Shown: positions 1 to 7,619 of the stretch, piece after piece
Layout of the letters: each line of letters begins with the position of its first letter
Numbering within the stretch: the first letter of the stretch is position 1
Assembly: GCA_022736495.1 (NCBI GenBank)
Contig: DZCR01000039.1
Coordinates: 1 to 23,362 of the forward strand
Length of the DNA: 23,362 nt
Reading direction: 5' to 3'
DNA from: Desulfobacca acetoxidans
Lineage (GTDB): Bacteria; Desulfobacterota; Desulfobaccia; Desulfobaccales; 0-14-0-80-60-11
The notes under the pieces: generated by a model
What the model saw: only the letters and a program-made list of their open reading frames with translations
Told to the model about the DNA's origin: nothing
Databases searched by the model: none
Made by a program: the position numbers and the translations under genes

Positions 1-1028
1 TCCCCACCCCTCTGACCTCCAAGCGGGAGCCGGACCTGAAATACGTGGAGAGCACCAGCCGGCATATCGCCGCCTGCCTGCGGCCGGGTCAGCTCATCTC
101 CCTGGAATCCACCACCTATCCCGGCACCACCGCGGAATTGCTCTTGCCCATTTTGAGCCGCAATTACCGAGTGGGGGAAGATTTTTTCCTCGTCTTCTCT
201 CCCGAACGGGAAGACCCGGGCAACCCCACTTACCACGTGAGCACCATTCCCAAGGTCGTGGGCGGCGTGACCCCAGCGTGTCTGGCCCACGGGGTGGCGC
301 TCTACTCCCAGGCGATCGACCGGGTGATCCCCGTATCCTCCACTCAGGCTGCGGAGATGAGCAAGTTGTTGGAGAATATCTATCGGTCGGTCAACATTGC
401 CCTGGTCAATGAACTCAAAATGCTCTGCCTGAGGATGGGAATCGACATCTTCGAGGTCATCGAGGCCTCCAAGACCAAACCTTTCGGATTCCAGGCCTTT
501 TATCCCGGACCGGGGCTGGGCGGCCATTGTATTCCCATCGATCCCTTTTATCTGACCTGGAAGGCCCGGGAATATGATTTTTCCACCCGGTTTATCGAAC
601 TGGCCGGGGATATTAACACCGGGATGCCTTATTTCGTGGTACAGCGGGTCATCAAGGCCCTGAGTGACCACCACAGACCGTTGCAAGGCGCCAAAATCCT
701 GGTATTAGGGCTGGCCTACAAAAAGGATGTGGACGATCTCCGGGAATCCCCGACCCTCAAAATCATGGACCTGCTCATGCGGGAGGGTGCCGACGTCAGC
801 TATAACGACCCGCACATTCCCAGATGTGCCGGGATGCGCCATTATCCCCACTTCAACATGGTTTCGACGCCGCTCAATGAAAAGACTCTCCAGGACTCAG
901 ACCTGGTGTTATTGGTGACGGACCACTCTGCCTATGATTATCCCTGGTTGGCCTCCCAGGCCCGGCTGATCGTGGACACCCGCAATGCCTTCCGGGGCCT
1001 GCCGGGAGACCATATCTACCCGGCCTGA
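1..1028 (+). CDS. Nucleotide-sugar 6-dehydrogenase (UDP-GlcNAc/UDP-glucose dehydrogenase family), 5' truncated by window edge
   Basis: Family enzymes oxidise the C6 hydroxyl of a UDP-sugar to a carboxylate with two NAD+, supplying uronic acids for capsule, O-antigen or exopolysaccharide. The frame is open from base 3, reading PTPLTSKREPDLKY before the GTG at 45. The true start therefore lies upstream, and the NAD-binding Rossmann half (roughly the first 100 residues) is missing. Visible are the ESTTYPGTT block, the central dimerisation helix, and the catalytic cysteine in GGHCIPIDPFYL (Cys codon 528-530). The C-terminal UDP-binding domain follows, with LGLAYKKDVDDLRESP. The FYPGPGLGGHCIP wording resembles WbpA/TviB-type UDP-N-acetylhexosamine dehydrogenases more than Ugd, but substrate cannot be fixed from sequence alone. 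It converges on manB, with 72 bp between the stops. Confidence 0.9.
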   Translation, partial: PTPLTSKREPDLKYVESTSRHIAACLRPGQLISLESTTYPGTTAELLLPILSRNYRVGEDFFLVFSPEREDPGNPTYHVSTIPKVVGGVTPACLAHGVALYSQAIDRVIPVSSTQAAEMSKLLENIYRSVNIALVNELKMLCLRMGIDIFEVIEASKTKPFGFQAFYPGPGLGGHCIPIDPFYLTWKAREYDFSTRFIELAGDINTGMPYFVVQRVIKALSDHHRPLQGAKILVLGLAYKKDVDDLRESPTLKIMDLLMREGADVSYNDPHIPRCAGMRHYPHFNMVSTPLNEKTLQDSDLVLLVTDHSAYDYPWLASQARLIVDTRNAFRGLPGDHIYPA

Positions 1029-1067
1029 TTTTTGAGGGGACAGCCCGGAGAAATGACCAGGCGGGGA

Positions 1068-1082
1068 CGGGTTGAAAACCCG
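1068..1082. terminator. Possible short hairpin between convergent genes
   Basis: CGGGTT-GAA-AACCCG forms a perfect 6-bp stem in the 72-bp gap between the dehydrogenase and manB stops. No clear U-tract follows on either strand, so an intrinsic terminator is only weakly supported. Its position between converging genes is the main argument. Confidence 0.3.
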
Positions 1083-1100
1083 CTCCTAAAGCCCATCTGC

Positions 1101-2450
1101 TCACGCCATCAGGGCCAGAAGCTCCGCGGTCTTTTCCTGCAAAAGCGCCGGGTCTTGCCGGGTTTCCACATTGAGGCGCAGCACGGGCTCGGTGTTGGAT
1201 TTGCGCAGATTGAACCGCCAGGAGGGAAATTCCAGACTGAGGCCGTCGGTGCGGTCGCAAGCACCGGCTGCGGCCTGATAGAGCGCCTCTATCCGTTGGA
1301 GAACCGCATCGGGGTCCGCGACCGTGCGGTTGATCTCGCCGCTGACCGGGTAGCGGACCAGGCGCTCCGCCACCAGCGCCGACAAGGGTTTGCCCGTGCG
1401 GCACATAAGTGACAACACGAGCAGCCAGGGGATCATGCCGCTGTCACAAAAGGCGAAATCCCGAAAATAATGGTGACCTGACATTTCCCCGCCATAGAGG
1501 GCGTTTTCCAGGCGCATGCGCTCCTTGATAAAGGCGTGGCCGGTCTTGCACAGTACCGGGCGGCCGCCGGCGGCCTGCACTATCTCTATGGTATTCCAGG
1601 TGAGGCGGGGGTCATGGATGATCGCGGCGCCCGGATGGCGCGCCAAAAGCGCCTGAGCGATCAAGCCCACCAAGTAATAACCCTCGATAAACGTCCCGGC
1701 TTCATCAAAGAAAAAGCAGCGGTCAAAATCGCCGTCCCAGGCCAGGCCCACCGCGGCGCCGTGGTCACGCACCGCCTGGGCCGTGGCGTGGCGATTTTCC
1801 GGTAACAGGGGGTTGGGCACCCCGTGGGGAAAAGTCGCATCCGGTTCATGATGGATCTTGATGAATTGGAAAGGCAGGCGTTGCTCCAGGGCGTCCAGCA
1901 CCGGGCCAGCACAGCCATTGCCAGCGTTGACCACCACCTTCAGGGGTTTGAGGACCCCGGGGTCAATATAACTCAACAGGTGGCCGATATAAGCCTTTAG
2001 GCAGTCGGTGGCAACCAATCCGCCCCGGGATGGAGCCGGGGGCGGTAGGTGCGGAGCGGCGGCCAACAATGCAATTTCCTTGAGGCCGCAGTCCCCGCTC
2101 AGGGGCCGGGATTGCTCGCGTACAAACTTCATGCCGTTATATTCCGGCGGGTTGTGGCTGGCGGTGACCATGATGCCGCCAGCCAACTCAAGATGCGAGG
2201 TGTAAAAATAGATCTGCTCCGTCCCGCACAGCCCCAAATCCCAGACCTCCACCCCGGCATCATTGAGACCTGCGGTCAGGGCCGTGGCCAGCGGCAGGCT
2301 GGAAGTGCGCACATCCCGCCCCACCGCCACCCGGGCCGGAGAGAGAAACGCGGCATAAGCCCGCCCAATTTTATAGGCCAAATCTTCATTAAGTTCCTCG
2401 GGGACCCGCCCCCGGACGTCATACGCCTTGAAACAAGGAATTTTTCCCAT
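1101..2450 (-). CDS. manB: Phosphomannomutase (CpsG/ManB type, alpha-D-phosphohexomutase family)
   Basis: Interconverts mannose-6-phosphate and mannose-1-phosphate, feeding GDP-mannose for polysaccharides; a dual phosphoglucomutase activity is possible in the family. At 449 aa it is the normal length and carries all four family signatures. These are the phosphoserine loop TASHNP (S98), the Mg-binding loop DGDFDR (239-244), the sugar-binding GEMSGH (321-326), and the phosphate loop RKSNTEP near 415. The N-terminus (CFKAYDVRGRVPEELNEDLA) closely resembles enterobacterial CpsG. The start is ATG at 2450, with no strong ribosome site. A candidate promoter lies at 2485-2514. The gene faces the nucleotide-sugar dehydrogenase, so both probably belong to one surface-polysaccharide neighbourhood, though not one transcript. 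Confidence 0.93.
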   Translation of the reverse strand: MGKIPCFKAYDVRGRVPEELNEDLAYKIGRAYAAFLSPARVAVGRDVRTSSLPLATALTAGLNDAGVEVWDLGLCGTEQIYFYTSHLELAGGIMVTASHNPPEYNGMKFVREQSRPLSGDCGLKEIALLAAAPHLPPPAPSRGGLVATDCLKAYIGHLLSYIDPGVLKPLKVVVNAGNGCAGPVLDALEQRLPFQFIKIHHEPDATFPHGVPNPLLPENRHATAQAVRDHGAAVGLAWDGDFDRCFFFDEAGTFIEGYYLVGLIAQALLARHPGAAIIHDPRLTWNTIEIVQAAGGRPVLCKTGHAFIKERMRLENALYGGEMSGHHYFRDFAFCDSGMIPWLLVLSLMCRTGKPLSALVAERLVRYPVSGEINRTVADPDAVLQRIEALYQAAAGACDRTDGLSLEFPSWRFNLRKSNTEPVLRLNVETRQDPALLQEKTAELLALMA

Positions 2451-2484
2451 GGCTCATACCACGTCGCAGTCACACATAGATTTT

Positions 2485-2514
2485 TTTATAAGGGCTCATG
2501 TGTCCACACGGCAA
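2485..2514 (-). promoter_or_regulatory. Candidate sigma-70 promoter for manB
   Basis: On the minus strand TTGCCG (2514-2509) and TATAAA (2490-2485) are separated by 18 bp, about 35 bp upstream of the manB start. The -10 is good and the -35 is moderate. The TGTG/CACA arms of a short inverted repeat fall in the spacer. Confidence 0.4.
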
Positions 2515-2606
2515 GAAGGTCGATACAGGAGTCGCTTTGAAAGACGACTCGATATGTAAGGTCCTGCATTTTGGGGCAAAATTCAAGAGCGAATTAGGGC
2601 GTTAGG

Positions 2607-2642
2607 AAAAAAATAAACCCTTACCCTTCCCGGCAGGGAGGG
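2607..2642 (-). terminator. Candidate terminator downstream of the 84-aa gene
   Basis: The 2624-2642 segment folds as a 7-bp stem with a GGCA tetraloop (CCTTCCC pairing with GGGAGGG, one wobble). On the minus strand a run of seven T (2613-2607) follows about 10 nt later. The gap between stem and T-run makes it non-canonical. Confidence 0.35.
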
Positions 2643-2679
2643 CAGGAGTTGGAGTTGGATGCAGAAAGGGTGCAGCCGA

Positions 2680-2934
2680 TTAGCGTTTTTTAACCAGCCG
2701 CAACGATGGTCGAGAACCCGGAGTGAACTCCCGGCTGTTCATCCTGCCCTGCTTGAGAGCATTTTTGACTCGGACGCCATTAATCAAGAAATATGCAATC
2801 ACTGCCCGTTCCCAGTCGGGACCCGGTTCAAATTCTTCCATGCGAGTCTTAAAATGATTAAGGAGAGCGGTCAGATCGGATTCTTCATACGCAAGTACGC
2901 GATCGGCAAGATTTTCGATAGTTTCCGAGATCAT
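2680..2934 (-). CDS. Small protein of unknown function (84 aa)
   Basis: No family was recognised. The protein starts with an acidic, helix-prone half (MISETIENLADRVLAYEESD, then NHFKTRMEEFEPGPDWERA). A short hydrophobic stretch follows (VIAYFLINGVRVKNAL), and the tail is basic (SRPSLRLVKKR). Amino-acid use looks like a real soluble protein rather than a shadow frame. An AAAGGG ribosome site sits about 10 nt before the ATG. It lies between manB and the creatininase-family gene, all on the minus strand. A 130-aa frame on the opposite strand (2659-3051) overlaps it but has a less protein-like composition. Confidence 0.6.
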   Translation of the reverse strand: MISETIENLADRVLAYEESDLTALLNHFKTRMEEFEPGPDWERAVIAYFLINGVRVKNALKQGRMNSREFTPGSRPSLRLVKKR

Positions 2935-3019
2935 TTAAAAACAACCCTTTCTAGTCTCGTTACGCGCCTCTGTGTGCTTGTATCTTTGTATATCGCCGAG
3001 ATAATGTCAAGGAAAAAAC

Positions 3020-3754
3020 TTAACCGGTCGCCACCTCATCTAACGTGTTGATAACCTTAACTAATCTTACCGCCTCGGCCCGCAGGATGGCCTCCCCTTG
3101 GGCCGCAGTGGCGGGAGCCGGGTTGCCCCAGACCCCCCCCGGCCAGTAGCGTCGCTTATCCCGTACCAGCACATACTTGGGAAAACTGGGCCATTCCTCC
3201 GCAGCCGTACCGTGGACCAGATCGGGGTAAGCGGCCAGCATGACCGCGGTTTCCACTTCCCCGGCATGGGAGTCCCCTTTGGTTTGGACCAAGTCCGGTT
3301 GTTCGGTCAAAACCTCCCGGAGCAATTCCAGCAGATTGACCACCGCGACGCGGACCTCGGGGAGCTCCGCCAGCAGACGTTCACCGGCTTCAACAACGGC
3401 GCTCATATGGGTGCCCCCGGCGTGGCCGCTGATGAATACCAGGTTGCGCAAGCCCAGGCGATGGAATTCCCGGCCAAGGTCCACGAGCAGAGCCCGCAAG
3501 GTGTCCCCGGAGATGCTCACCGTACCCGGATGCTCCCGGGTGGAGCGGCACATGCCATAGAACACCGGCGGCGCCACCACCACAGGGCGCAAATCCGCCA
3601 CCCGCCGGGCCAGATCCAGGGCGTGAAAGGTGTCAGTGCCTAAAGGCAGATGCGGGCCATGCTCTTCCAGGGACCCCAGGGGCAGAATGACAGTTTGTGT
3701 CTCTTGCAACAAGGCTTCGAAACCCGGCATGGTCAAATCTTCCCAATTAGCCAC
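3020..3754 (-). CDS. Creatininase-family metal-dependent amidohydrolase
   Basis: Family members are metal-dependent hydrolases of amide or ring C-N bonds: creatinine amidohydrolase, the formamide hydrolase ArfB of archaeal flavin/F420 synthesis, and the mycofactocin peptidase MftE. The 244-aa length is typical. The metal-site motif GSLEEHGPHLPLGTD contains E30/E31, H32 and D41. A second ligand region is FISGHAGGTH (H111), and the third signature is DSHAGEVET (D161-T169). The start is GTG at 3754 with AGGAG 9 nt upstream; ATG at 3730 is a weaker alternative because it removes part of the usual N-terminus. No mycofactocin or creatine genes are nearby, so the substrate is unknown. It is divergent from nuo, with 424 bp between. 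Confidence 0.88.
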   Translation of the reverse strand: MANWEDLTMPGFEALLQETQTVILPLGSLEEHGPHLPLGTDTFHALDLARRVADLRPVVVAPPVFYGMCRSTREHPGTVSISGDTLRALLVDLGREFHRLGLRNLVFISGHAGGTHMSAVVEAGERLLAELPEVRVAVVNLLELLREVLTEQPDLVQTKGDSHAGEVETAVMLAAYPDLVHGTAAEEWPSFPKYVLVRDKRRYWPGGVWGNPAPATAAQGEAILRAEAVRLVKVINTLDEVATG

Positions 3755-3894
3755 GTGTGCCTGCTCCTTTCTGGGGCGCCCCTAACTTTACCCACTAGAC
3801 TCGGAATTGGCTCATAGAGCCCACTTGATCATAGTACCATAGTCCACGCTAAAACCGCCTGCAAAATATTACCAGATTGCATTTTCTCAGCGGC

Positions 3895-3945
3895 TGTTAA
3901 GTTAAGAATGTTAACCTAAAGTTAAGAGAAAAGTGTTAAGTTAAC
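3895..3945. repeat. Cluster of GTTAA direct repeats upstream of nuo (candidate operator)
   Basis: GTTAA begins at 3896, 3901, 3910, 3921, 3935 and 3940. The outer pairs form near-identical doublets, TGTTAAGTTAAG (3895) and TGTTAAGTTAAC (3934). A further GTTAAC lies at 4057, inside the predicted P1 leader. Such clustering upstream of a promoter is typical of a regulator-binding array; the regulator is unknown. Confidence 0.5.
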
Positions 3946-4002
3946 GGATTCAGGCGTAAAGCAGTCCCAGAAAAAATTTATCGCTTTTTTGAGAAAAAAG
4001 GC

Positions 4003-4032
4003 TTGACCATGGTTCTATATCTAGGGTATAAA
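4003..4032 (+). promoter_or_regulatory. Candidate nuo promoter P1 (sigma-70 type)
   Basis: TTGACC (4003-4008) and TATAAA (4027-4032) are spaced by 18 bp. This predicts transcription from about 4039, a leader of about 140 nt before nuoA, and an AATGTTAACC element in the early transcript region. Confidence 0.6.
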
Positions 4033-4111
4033 CTCCAAAACTGAGGGGGGGGTAATGTTAACCATAGTTCGGCCCCTTTCCTCCTTAAATTTGAACTTTT
4101 CGGAAAATGCC

Positions 4112-4141
4112 TTGACTTTAAAATGGACTAAGGGGTATTAA
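4112..4141 (+). promoter_or_regulatory. Candidate nuo promoter P2 (sigma-70 type)
   Basis: TTGACT (4112-4117) and TATTAA (4136-4141) are spaced by 18 bp. The predicted start is near 4148, about 30 nt before the nuoA start codon. Together with P1 it suggests tandem control of the operon. Confidence 0.5.
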
Positions 4142-4178
4142 AAGTCGAGGTTGTATAAAAAAGCACAAGGAGTGGGCG

Positions 4179-4571
4179 TTGGAAATTCCGCAAGCCTTGA
4201 GCGATTTTTCGTTTGTACTCGTCTACCTGGTGGCGGCTGGACTGTTCGCCATGGGGCCCCTCCTCATTGCCAAGCTGATCGCCCCCAGGAGCTACGGCGC
4301 CGCCCGTGACGCCATTTACGAATGCGGCATGCCCACCATCGGCAGCGCCTGGATTCAGGTGGCGGTGATCTACTACCTCTTTGCCCTGCTGTTCCTGGCC
4401 TTCGACGTGGATGTGCTCTTTCTCTTTCCGGTGCTGTTAGCTTACGGCAAGGGCTATGTCTGGCGGGACTTCATCGAAGTAACCATCTTCATCGGCATTC
4501 TGTCCCTGGTAATCATCTATGCCTGGAACAGAGGAGTGTTCAGTTGGAAACGAAAACAGGTGAACCCCTAA
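4179..4571 (+). CDS. nuoA: NADH-quinone oxidoreductase subunit A
   Basis: Small membrane subunit at the junction of complex I arms, helping shape the quinone channel. The 130-aa protein has three hydrophobic segments (about 11-31, 58-80, 97-115). The YECG loop (47-50) and the acidic [10 protein letters not shown] motif (75-84) are diagnostic; the second acidic residue is Asp rather than the Glu of E. coli. The start is TTG at 4179, chosen because AAGGAG (4167-4172) lies 6 nt upstream and no ATG or GTG in frame fits. It is the first gene of the nuo operon, behind two candidate promoters, and overlaps nuoB by 28 bp. Confidence 0.93.
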   Translation: MEIPQALSDFSFVLVYLVAAGLFAMGPLLIAKLIAPRSYGAARDAIYECGMPTIGSAWIQVAVIYYLFALLFLAFDVDVLFLFPVLLAYGKGYVWRDFIEVTIFIGILSLVIIYAWNRGVFSWKRKQVNP

Positions 4572-5038
4572 TCCATTTCGGAGTCCTGGAAGAGGCCCTC
4601 AATCTGGCCCGGGCCAACTCTCTGTGGCCCATGACCTTCGGCCTGGCGTGCTGCGCCATTGAAATGATGGCCGTGGGCATGGCCCGGTTTGATCTGGCCC
4701 GTTTCGGTGCCGAGGTCTTCCGGCCCTCCCCCCGGCAGTGTGACCTGATGATCGTGGCCGGCACCATCTCCAAAAAAATGGCCCCCGCGGTGGTGCGGCT
4801 CTACGAACAGATGCCCGCCCCCAAGTGGGTTATTGCCATGGGCAACTGCGCCATCTCAGGTGGCCCCTTCTATTATCCGAACCAGTACGCCATCGTACCC
4901 GGCGCCGACCTCATCATTCCCGTGGACGTCTACGTTCCCGGCTGCCCGCCCCGCCCGGAGGGGTTGATCGAAGGCATCCTCCTCCTGGAAGAAAAGATCA
5001 CCAAACGGGGCCGTCTCAGGAAGTTCAGAGATGCTTAA
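4544..5038 (+). CDS. nuoB: NADH-quinone oxidoreductase subunit B (cluster N2 subunit)
   Basis: Peripheral-arm subunit that binds the terminal [4Fe-4S] cluster N2 and passes electrons to quinone. The expected cluster cysteines are present: the adjacent pair in LACCAIEMM (C36, C37), MGNCAISGG (C102) and VPGCPPRPE (C134). The start is placed at TTG 4544, inside the end of nuoA, because AGGAG (4532-4536) sits 7 nt upstream and gives a normal 164-aa protein. The same frame runs open further upstream, but that part overlaps nuoA and reads as low-complexity shadow. It overlaps nuoC by 8 bp, suggesting translational coupling on both sides. Confidence 0.93.
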   Translation: METKTGEPLIHFGVLEEALNLARANSLWPMTFGLACCAIEMMAVGMARFDLARFGAEVFRPSPRQCDLMIVAGTISKKMAPAVVRLYEQMPAPKWVIAMGNCAISGGPFYYPNQYAIVPGADLIIPVDVYVPGCPPRPEGLIEGILLLEEKITKRGRLRKFRDA

Positions 5039-5477
5039 GGATAATCTTAAAAGAGCCCTGGCCCCTGTGGGTCTAACGATGGTGGCCGACGGCGACTACG
5101 CCAAGACCGGATACCACCTGGAGGTGACGGCCGAGCCCGCTCAAATGGTCGAGGTAGCCCAGGCCATGCTGGACGCGGGTTGCTTCCTGGAGTCTTTCAC
5201 CGCGGTGGATTTTCCGGAAGCTTTCGATCTGGTTTACCACTTCGCCAGCTTCGACGAGCTCTGCCGCACTGCGGTACACGTGCCCCTGGGCAAGAAAAAA
5301 GGCATGTACACCATCTCCCAGGTCTATCCCGGGGCTGACTGGTATGAACGGGAGGTCTTTGACCTGTTCGGCATCCATTTCTTTAATCACCCCAACCTCA
5401 AGCGGCTCTTGCTGCCGGAGGATGCCGATTTCCATCCCTTATTGAAAGACTTCCAGGCGGGGCAGGGCAATGATTGA
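5031..5477 (+). CDS. nuoC: NADH-quinone oxidoreductase subunit C
   Basis: Peripheral-arm 30-kDa-type subunit that packs against NuoD; it carries no cofactor. The 148-aa protein shows the family block [20 protein letters not shown] followed by LKRLLLPED and HPLLKDF. It is separate from NuoD, unlike the fused NuoCD of E. coli. The start is ATG at 5031 with AGGAAG just upstream, 8 bp inside nuoB. Its own stop overlaps the nuoD start by 8 bp. Confidence 0.93.
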   Translation: MLKDNLKRALAPVGLTMVADGDYAKTGYHLEVTAEPAQMVEVAQAMLDAGCFLESFTAVDFPEAFDLVYHFASFDELCRTAVHVPLGKKKGMYTISQVYPGADWYEREVFDLFGIHFFNHPNLKRLLLPEDADFHPLLKDFQAGQGND

Positions 5478-6585
5478 GCTCTTAGGATTAGAAGAAAAGA
5501 CCTATACCCTGAATCTGGGTCCCCAGCATCCCAGCACCCACGGCGTCTTGCGGGTGCTGCTCGAGATGGACGGCGAGTTCATCACTCAGGCGGAGCCGGT
5601 CATCGGCTACGGCCACCGCGGCCACGAGCATATGGCGGAGAATCGCAACTATACGCAATTTCTGCCGAACCTGGGCCGGGTGGATTACCTGCACGCCCTG
5701 GCCTACAACCAGTGCTACTGCATGGCGGTGGAAAAACTCCTGGGTCTGGTAGTGCCGGAGCGGGCTGAATTCATCCGGGTGATGACCAACGAACTCAACC
5801 GCATCTCGTCACACCTTCTGTGGTTCGGGGCCTATCTTTTGGATTTAGGGGCCTTTACCCCCATCATGTATTGCTTTGACGACCGGGAACACATCCTGGA
5901 CCTCCTTGACCGGATTACCGGTTCCCGCTTGACCTATTGCTACTACCGGTTTGGCGGCGTGCCCACCGATGTTGACGACGAGTTCGTCGCCGGGTGCCGG
6001 GCCTTCGTCAAACGGCTCCGCAGCCGTTGGACCGACTACGACAACCTGGTGACCAAAAACGTCATCTTCATCAACCGGGCCCGGGACGTCGGCCTTATCA
6101 CCCGGGATCAGTGTGTGAAATACGGAGTCACCGGTCCTACCCTCCGGGGTAGCGGCGTCTCGTACGATATTCGCAAGAGCGAACCTTATTCCGCCTATCC
6201 CACGTTTGATTTTGAGATTCCCACCGGGGCCCGGGGCGATATCTATGACCGCTATCTGGTGCGCCTGGCCGAGATGGAGCAGAGCTGCCGGATCATCGAG
6301 CAGGCGTGCGACAAGCTTCCCCATGGCCCCATCATGGCGGAAAAGGTGCCCAAACGCATCAAGCCCGCAGTGGGCGAGGTTTACCAGGCCGTGGAAACCG
6401 CCCGGGGCGAATTCGGCATGTACATCGTCAGTCAGGGGGACGTGAAACCCTACCGCATCAAGCTCCGGACCCCGTCTTTTGCCAACATGAGCGTTTTTTC
6501 GGAGTTAGCCGTAGATACCCTGGTGGCCGACCTGGTGGCTATCCTGGGCTCCATTGACGTGGTCATCCCGGAAATTGACCGGTAA
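5470..6585 (+). CDS. nuoD: NADH-quinone oxidoreductase subunit D (49-kDa type)
   Basis: Forms much of the quinone-reduction pocket with NuoB; related to the large subunit of [NiFe] hydrogenases but without the nickel cysteines. Signatures in the 371-aa protein include LGPQHPSTHGVLR (H20 and H24; the second matches the quinone-site histidine), GYGHRGHEH, and TGPTLRGSGVSYDIRK. The C-terminal IVSQGDVKPYRIKLRTPSF and a terminal acidic end near EIDR are also present. The start ATG at 5470 overlaps nuoC by 8 bp. A 21-bp gap separates it from nuoH. Confidence 0.95.
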   Translation: MIELLGLEEKTYTLNLGPQHPSTHGVLRVLLEMDGEFITQAEPVIGYGHRGHEHMAENRNYTQFLPNLGRVDYLHALAYNQCYCMAVEKLLGLVVPERAEFIRVMTNELNRISSHLLWFGAYLLDLGAFTPIMYCFDDREHILDLLDRITGSRLTYCYYRFGGVPTDVDDEFVAGCRAFVKRLRSRWTDYDNLVTKNVIFINRARDVGLITRDQCVKYGVTGPTLRGSGVSYDIRKSEPYSAYPTFDFEIPTGARGDIYDRYLVRLAEMEQSCRIIEQACDKLPHGPIMAEKVPKRIKPAVGEVYQAVETARGEFGMYIVSQGDVKPYRIKLRTPSFANMSVFSELAVDTLVADLVAILGSIDVVIPEIDR

Positions 6586-6606
6586 GTACTTCTACGAGCG
6601 CAAACT

Positions 6607-7581
6607 ATGGAACAAGTAGCGCAATTAATGGGTAGTGCAGAGGTCCGAATGATCGTGGGCCTGATCGGGGTTATCGCCCTGGTCTCGGTGAACGCCTTAT
6701 TTCTCATCTGGGTTGAGCGGAAAGTGTCGGGTCATATGCAGCTCCGCCCGGGTCCCATGGAGGTAGGGCCGCACGGGGTCCTGCAATCCTTGGCCGACGC
6801 CCTCAAGCTCATGGGCAAGGAGCTCATCACCCCGGAAGAAGTGGACAAGCCCATCTATTGGCTGGCCCCCATCGTGGTCTTCCTGCCGGTGTTGCTCTCC
6901 TTTCTGGTCATTCCCTTTTCCCAGACCATGATCATCCGGGACATGAACGTGGGCATCGTGCTGATCCTGGCATTCTCCACCCTGTCGGTACTGGCCATTC
7001 TCATGGCCGGCTGGTCATCCAACAATAAATACTCGGTTTTCGGCGCCATCCGTTCGGTGGCCCAGAACGTGGCTTACGAAATTCCGCTGCTGGTCACCGT
7101 CATGAGCATCATCCTCATGGTGGGGTCGTTCAAGCTCTCCGATATCGTGGCGGCCCAGAGCCGCAACTGGTTCATCGTGGTGCAGCCCCTGGCCTTTATC
7201 CTCTATATCATCTGCGCCACGGCGGAGACCAACCGGGCTCCCTTCGATCTGCCCGAGGCCGAATCAGAACTGGTAGCCGGGTTTCACACCGAATATACCG
7301 GGATGCGGTTCGCCCTCTTCTTCCTGGCGGAATACACTAACATGTTCATCGCCGCGGCAGTGGCCACGGTGCTCTTTCTGGGCGGGTGGCATGGGCCGAT
7401 TCTGCCCGGCGCGGTCTGGTTCCTGATCAAGGTCTACGCCATAGTATTCCTGCTCATGTGGTTTCGCTGGACCTTTCCCCGGGTGCGGTTCGACCAATTG
7501 GTCACCTTCGCCTGGAAGATTTTAATTCCTTTGGCCTTTGTCAATCTGCTCATAACTGCCTTTGTACTAAAACTCAGATGA
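6607..7581 (+). CDS. nuoH: NADH-quinone oxidoreductase subunit H
   Basis: Membrane subunit that contacts NuoB/NuoD and forms the quinone entry tunnel and the first proton-transfer path. The 324-aa protein has about eight hydrophobic segments. Diagnostic stretches are [20 protein letters not shown] (35-54), [15 protein letters not shown] (147-161) and [19 protein letters not shown] (207-225). The acid-rich loop between the last two is the region facing the peripheral arm. The ribosome site before ATG 6607 is weak (ACGAG), so translation may depend on nuoD read-through. A 38-bp gap precedes nuoI. Confidence 0.95.
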   Translation: MEQVAQLMGSAEVRMIVGLIGVIALVSVNALFLIWVERKVSGHMQLRPGPMEVGPHGVLQSLADALKLMGKELITPEEVDKPIYWLAPIVVFLPVLLSFLVIPFSQTMIIRDMNVGIVLILAFSTLSVLAILMAGWSSNNKYSVFGAIRSVAQNVAYEIPLLVTVMSIILMVGSFKLSDIVAAQSRNWFIVVQPLAFILYIICATAETNRAPFDLPEAESELVAGFHTEYTGMRFALFFLAEYTNMFIAAAVATVLFLGGWHGPILPGAVWFLIKVYAIVFLLMWFRWTFPRVRFDQLVTFAWKILIPLAFVNLLITAFVLKLR

Positions 7582-7619
7582 GGTTGGCCGGTTAGCGCCG
7601 GAATAAAGGTTTAGTCGCG

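Larger units (their letters stand above)
3755..4178. other. AT-rich intergenic regulatory region between the creatininase gene and nuoA
   Basis: This 424-bp region is much more AT-rich than the genes on either side and has no coding frame that looks real. It holds a cluster of six GTTAA units (3896-3944), two sigma-70-like promoters pointing into nuo (4003-4032 and 4112-4141), and an eight-G run near 4045-4052. The decamer AATGTTAACC occurs twice, at 3907-3916 and 4054-4063. The creatininase gene must be read leftward from the same region, but no convincing promoter for it was found. Confidence 0.7.

Noticed and set aside
2659..3051. 130-aa open frame on the plus strand opposite the 84-aa gene
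   Set aside because: Less protein-like composition and runs into the end of the creatininase-family gene; the minus-strand frame has the better ribosome site and composition.
4322..4543. Extended N-terminus of nuoB to an ATG at 4322
   Set aside because: The extra 74 codons overlap nuoA and read as Arg/His/Leu-rich shadow. The TTG at 4544 has a proper ribosome site and gives normal NuoB length.
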